A stretch of 14,137 nucleotides of DNA from an archaeon (GTDB taxonomy: Archaea; Asgardarchaeota; Hermodarchaeia; Hermodarchaeales; Hermodarchaeaceae): positions 1-14,137 of the forward strand of contig JABXGV010000071.1 of NCBI GenBank assembly GCA_016550485.1, written 5' to 3'. Both the position numbers and the translations under genes were made by a program. Each line of letters starts with the position of its first letter. Position 1 is the stretch's first letter. The notes under the pieces were generated by a model. The model did no database searches. It saw only the letters and a list, made by a program, of their open reading frames with translations, and had not been told where the DNA came from. Shown piece by piece: positions 12,125 to 14,137 of this stretch.

Positions 12125-14134
12125 TCACTCCCGTATTTGGTGCCCACATACAGCACAGAACCTATCACTATCACTAACTCGTGTTCCACAGGTAGTACAA
12201 TACACATCCCGCATTGTTACAGTCGAGCTCCTTAACCGCTTCTCCATCCCAGTTGGTGCGCGCTCAGTCTGCCCAGCGTTTCTTCGACCACTGCTGAGGT
12301 AGATTCCGCTCAGAATCAAAGTTCCAATAATGACCGAGACACCGATCACTGGATAGAGTGGCATCGGTTCACCACAACAGCAACAATAGGGTGAGTAGTG
12401 CCCTGGGATGCCTTTATGATAGCATTCCCAGTAGTGGAGCTCCACGTATACGCCTTCTCTCCGGCGATACCACGTGAAAGGTCCACACCCTACCGGGCGC
12501 GGATTCGTGAAGGTCACCGGGGTCACAATACCTGACCAGATGTGTTCAGGAAGGATAACCCAACCTCGAACAAAGTCAAAGGCCCAATAGCTTTCACCAT
12601 TGGTGATGATTTCTACATGCTGATCATCAATAGCGCGGCACGAGTTCAAGTAAGGGATACGCCGCGAGTAGGTGGGAATGTTGTGGTCGAGGATATAGTT
12701 GTAGCTGAATTCAACGTCATCAGCAGTGACTTTACCACCGGCTGCGCCACCCAGGTCGTGCCAGCTAGCGTTGTCGAAGAGGGTGAAGGTATATTTCAAC
12801 CCGTAGGGATGGGACTCGACGACCCAGTCGTAGGCAAGTCCACCGTTGTTCTTAGTGGCTAGGTGCTGGTCATCATTCAATCCAGTAAGGGAGGAGTAGA
12901 CCTGGGAGAGAGGGAAGCCACTGTACACGCTAGTTGACGTGAGGGGGTTCTGGCTGTCCATGGCAGAAGAAATAGTGGTTCGGTAGGTACCACCACAACC
13001 TGTCACGGTATCGCGATAGGGCTGCCCTTCCTTCAATTTAACTTTACGGGGGGTCCAGCGGTTCATAGCGGCAGTACCCCAACCGGGAATCTCGACCCAG
13101 CCTTCGAAACAGTCGGTGCGGTGGGCATTGACTTCCCAGTTGCTATACATCACGATCATTGGGGCGTTCTCGACGAACACCTGCTGGGCGTTGTGAGCAG
13201 CTTCTACGACTTCAGTGTAGTCGCTGGCGGTCATCATGACCTCAATCCAGTCATCGTAGGTGCGGTTTCCCCAGTTCAACATGTTGCCCTCTGGGTTAGC
13301 AACCTCAGCGGTGATGAAGTTCCGAAGCATTAGGGGGTTCGGTGAAAGGCCATAGGCGTAGCAGGCAGCATCGTAGTTCCGGGGAACCGTGTAGACAATA
13401 TCTAACAGTGTACAGAAAGCCACTCTCAGAGGTACAACTCGGAGGCCGGCTTGCTCCCAATAAACGAGTGAAGCGTTAATTGCCTGCTCCCATTGAGGAG
13501 CTTCAATAGAAACCATTGGGCGAAAGGTGAAGCTTTCACCATTTGGTGCCTCCACAAAGCTGTCACCATCCCTATCAACAAACCCCGCTTTGGCTAGCTC
13601 TACTCGGGCAGCCTCAACATCGGCGCCTCGGAAATCTGGAGTGATATGATCATTGTGCCAAACACCACAAGACGCTGGAATGGGCGTATCTATAGCGTAC
13701 CCCAAATCGCCCCACATGGCGTTGGCTGCAGCGTGCTTGTCCATCGCAAAAGCAAGGGCTCGCCGGAAAGCAGGAATACTATACGGGTATCTTAAGCAGT
13801 TGATGGCCATGAAACCAAAGCCAAGGCGCTCGGTCTGCGTTACTTCGATGTTCGGGTTGACCGAAAGCTCATCGATGTAACTTGCTTCAATGTTGTCTGC
13901 AAGGTGATCGATGTCACCTGCAATCAACGCAGCTACTTGCACATCGAGTCCTGTGATGACCTCGAAGATTGCTCGGTCTACATAGGGTCCTGAAGCATCC
14001 CAGGTGCTTCTCTGGCGGAATGACGTACTTACTGGAGACGGAGTAGATTCTGCACTCGCAGGAACTATGAAGAAGGGGATAAGGGCAAAGAGAAGGCAAG
14101 CAGCAACTAGTTTGTTTCTATATTCTACTATCAT
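12125..14134 (-). CDS. Membrane-anchored solute-binding protein (SBP_bac_5 type), halves in swapped order, with C-terminal zinc ribbon
   Basis: This 669-residue protein opens with a signal peptide (hydrophobic core about residues 9-25, then ASAES). Next come features normally in the second half of family-5 oligopeptide/nickel-binding proteins: DRAIFEVITG at 53-62, ALIAGDIDHL at 69-78, then INCLRYPYSIPAFRRALAFA at 111-130, which matches 'N...P..d..vR.Al..a'. After a linker near 365-380 come features normally in the first half: GGTYRTTISS, then TLFDNASWHD, GKVTADDVEFSYNYILD at 467-483, NPRPVGCGPFTWY at 544-556 and LHYWE at 566-570. The order is thus circularly permuted. Four Cys at 584-587 sit before a membrane helix (about 594-615), and the tail ends in a double-CxxC zinc ribbon (YCTTCG ... 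CAVCGHQ). The binding region should face outside and the ribbon the cytosol. No permease or ATPase gene lies in the window; upstream genes lie beyond the right edge. The ligand is unknown. Confidence 0.83.
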   Translation of the reverse strand: MIVEYRNKLVAACLLFALIPFFIVPASAESTPSPVSTSFRQRSTWDASGPYVDRAIFEVITGLDVQVAALIAGDIDHLADNIEASYIDELSVNPNIEVTQTERLGFGFMAINCLRYPYSIPAFRRALAFAMDKHAAANAMWGDLGYAIDTPIPASCGVWHNDHITPDFRGADVEAARVELAKAGFVDRDGDSFVEAPNGESFTFRPMVSIEAPQWEQAINASLVYWEQAGLRVVPLRVAFCTLLDIVYTVPRNYDAACYAYGLSPNPLMLRNFITAEVANPEGNMLNWGNRTYDDWIEVMMTASDYTEVVEAAHNAQQVFVENAPMIVMYSNWEVNAHRTDCFEGWVEIPGWGTAAMNRWTPRKVKLKEGQPYRDTVTGCGGTYRTTISSAMDSQNPLTSTSVYSGFPLSQVYSSLTGLNDDQHLATKNNGGLAYDWVVESHPYGLKYTFTLFDNASWHDLGGAAGGKVTADDVEFSYNYILDHNIPTYSRRIPYLNSCRAIDDQHVEIITNGESYWAFDFVRGWVILPEHIWSGIVTPVTFTNPRPVGCGPFTWYRRREGVYVELHYWECYHKGIPGHYSPYCCCCGEPMPLYPVIGVSVIIGTLILSGIYLSSGRRNAGQTERAPTGMEKRLRSSTVTMRDVYCTTCGTRVSDSDRFCAVCGHQIRE

Positions 14135-14137
14135 TGC

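Noticed and set aside
12085..12207. N-terminal extension of the Fpg-type gene to 12207
   Set aside because: The family requires Pro directly after the initiator Met; the extension overlaps the upstream gene's end and the TATA box.
12542..13880. Plus-strand frames opposite the solute-binding protein gene
   Set aside because: They have no motif, no ribosome binding site, and lie wholly within a well-supported minus-strand gene.
1..14137. CRISPR array, insertion sequence, integrase or toxin-antitoxin module
   Set aside because: No regularly spaced repeats, transposase motifs or flanking inverted repeats were seen; the AbrB-like gene has no recognisable toxin partner.

Overview
The window looks archaeal. 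Promoters are TATA boxes about 25 bases from starts or transcript starts rather than -35/-10 pairs, some genes have strong GGTGA/GGAGG ribosome binding sites, at least one gene appears leaderless, and several starts are non-ATG. Gene content agrees: a geranylgeranyl-diphosphate synthase with archaeal-type active-site residues, CTP-dependent polyprenol-kinase-like membrane proteins, small zinc-ribbon proteins and a zinc-ribbon-tailed solute-binding protein. A mesophilic lineage, possibly Asgard-like (Thorarchaeota-type), would fit the moderate GC and family mix. That placement is inference; no rRNA, tRNA or other taxonomic marker is present.

Layout. (1) 1-4409 is an isoprenoid and membrane block. 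A GGPP synthase reads leftwards out of the window and is divergent from two tandem paralogous polyprenol/dolichol-kinase-like genes; a FLVCR-like MFS transporter follows. Each rightward gene has its own TATA box, and the GGPP synthase shares its TATA region with the first kinase. (2) 4554-5291 is a leftward pair of small unrecognised proteins, the second a zinc-ribbon protein with a TTG start. (3) 5417-9553 holds four rightward genes: a DUF6144-like cysteine protein (TTG start), a large protein joining a Cys/His cluster, pentapeptide repeats, a HEAT-like stretch and membrane helices, an AbrB/SpoVT-like protein that appears to start at ATT, and a basic protein faintly like ChrB. (4) 9554-10081 is mostly non-coding and holds an isolated mini-gene: a hairpin-rich leader, a perfect ribosome binding site, a 29-residue acidic and tryptophan-rich ORF, and a strong hairpin/oligo-T terminator. 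(5) 10105-14134 reads leftwards: a secreted, membrane-anchored solute-binding protein whose two halves are in swapped order, a leaderless Fpg/Nei-type DNA glycosylase, a uridine/purine nucleoside phosphorylase, and a small zinc-motif protein.

How genes may work together. GGPP synthase makes the C20 precursor of archaeal lipids. The adjacent kinase-like proteins could phosphorylate a polyprenol or geranylgeraniol in a salvage or glycosyl-carrier role. The phosphorylase and its small downstream neighbour are spaced like an operon; Fpg next to nucleoside salvage could be chance. The most unusual items are the circularly permuted binding protein and the acidic mini-gene with its possibly regulated leader. 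No mobile element, CRISPR array or recognisable defence system was seen.
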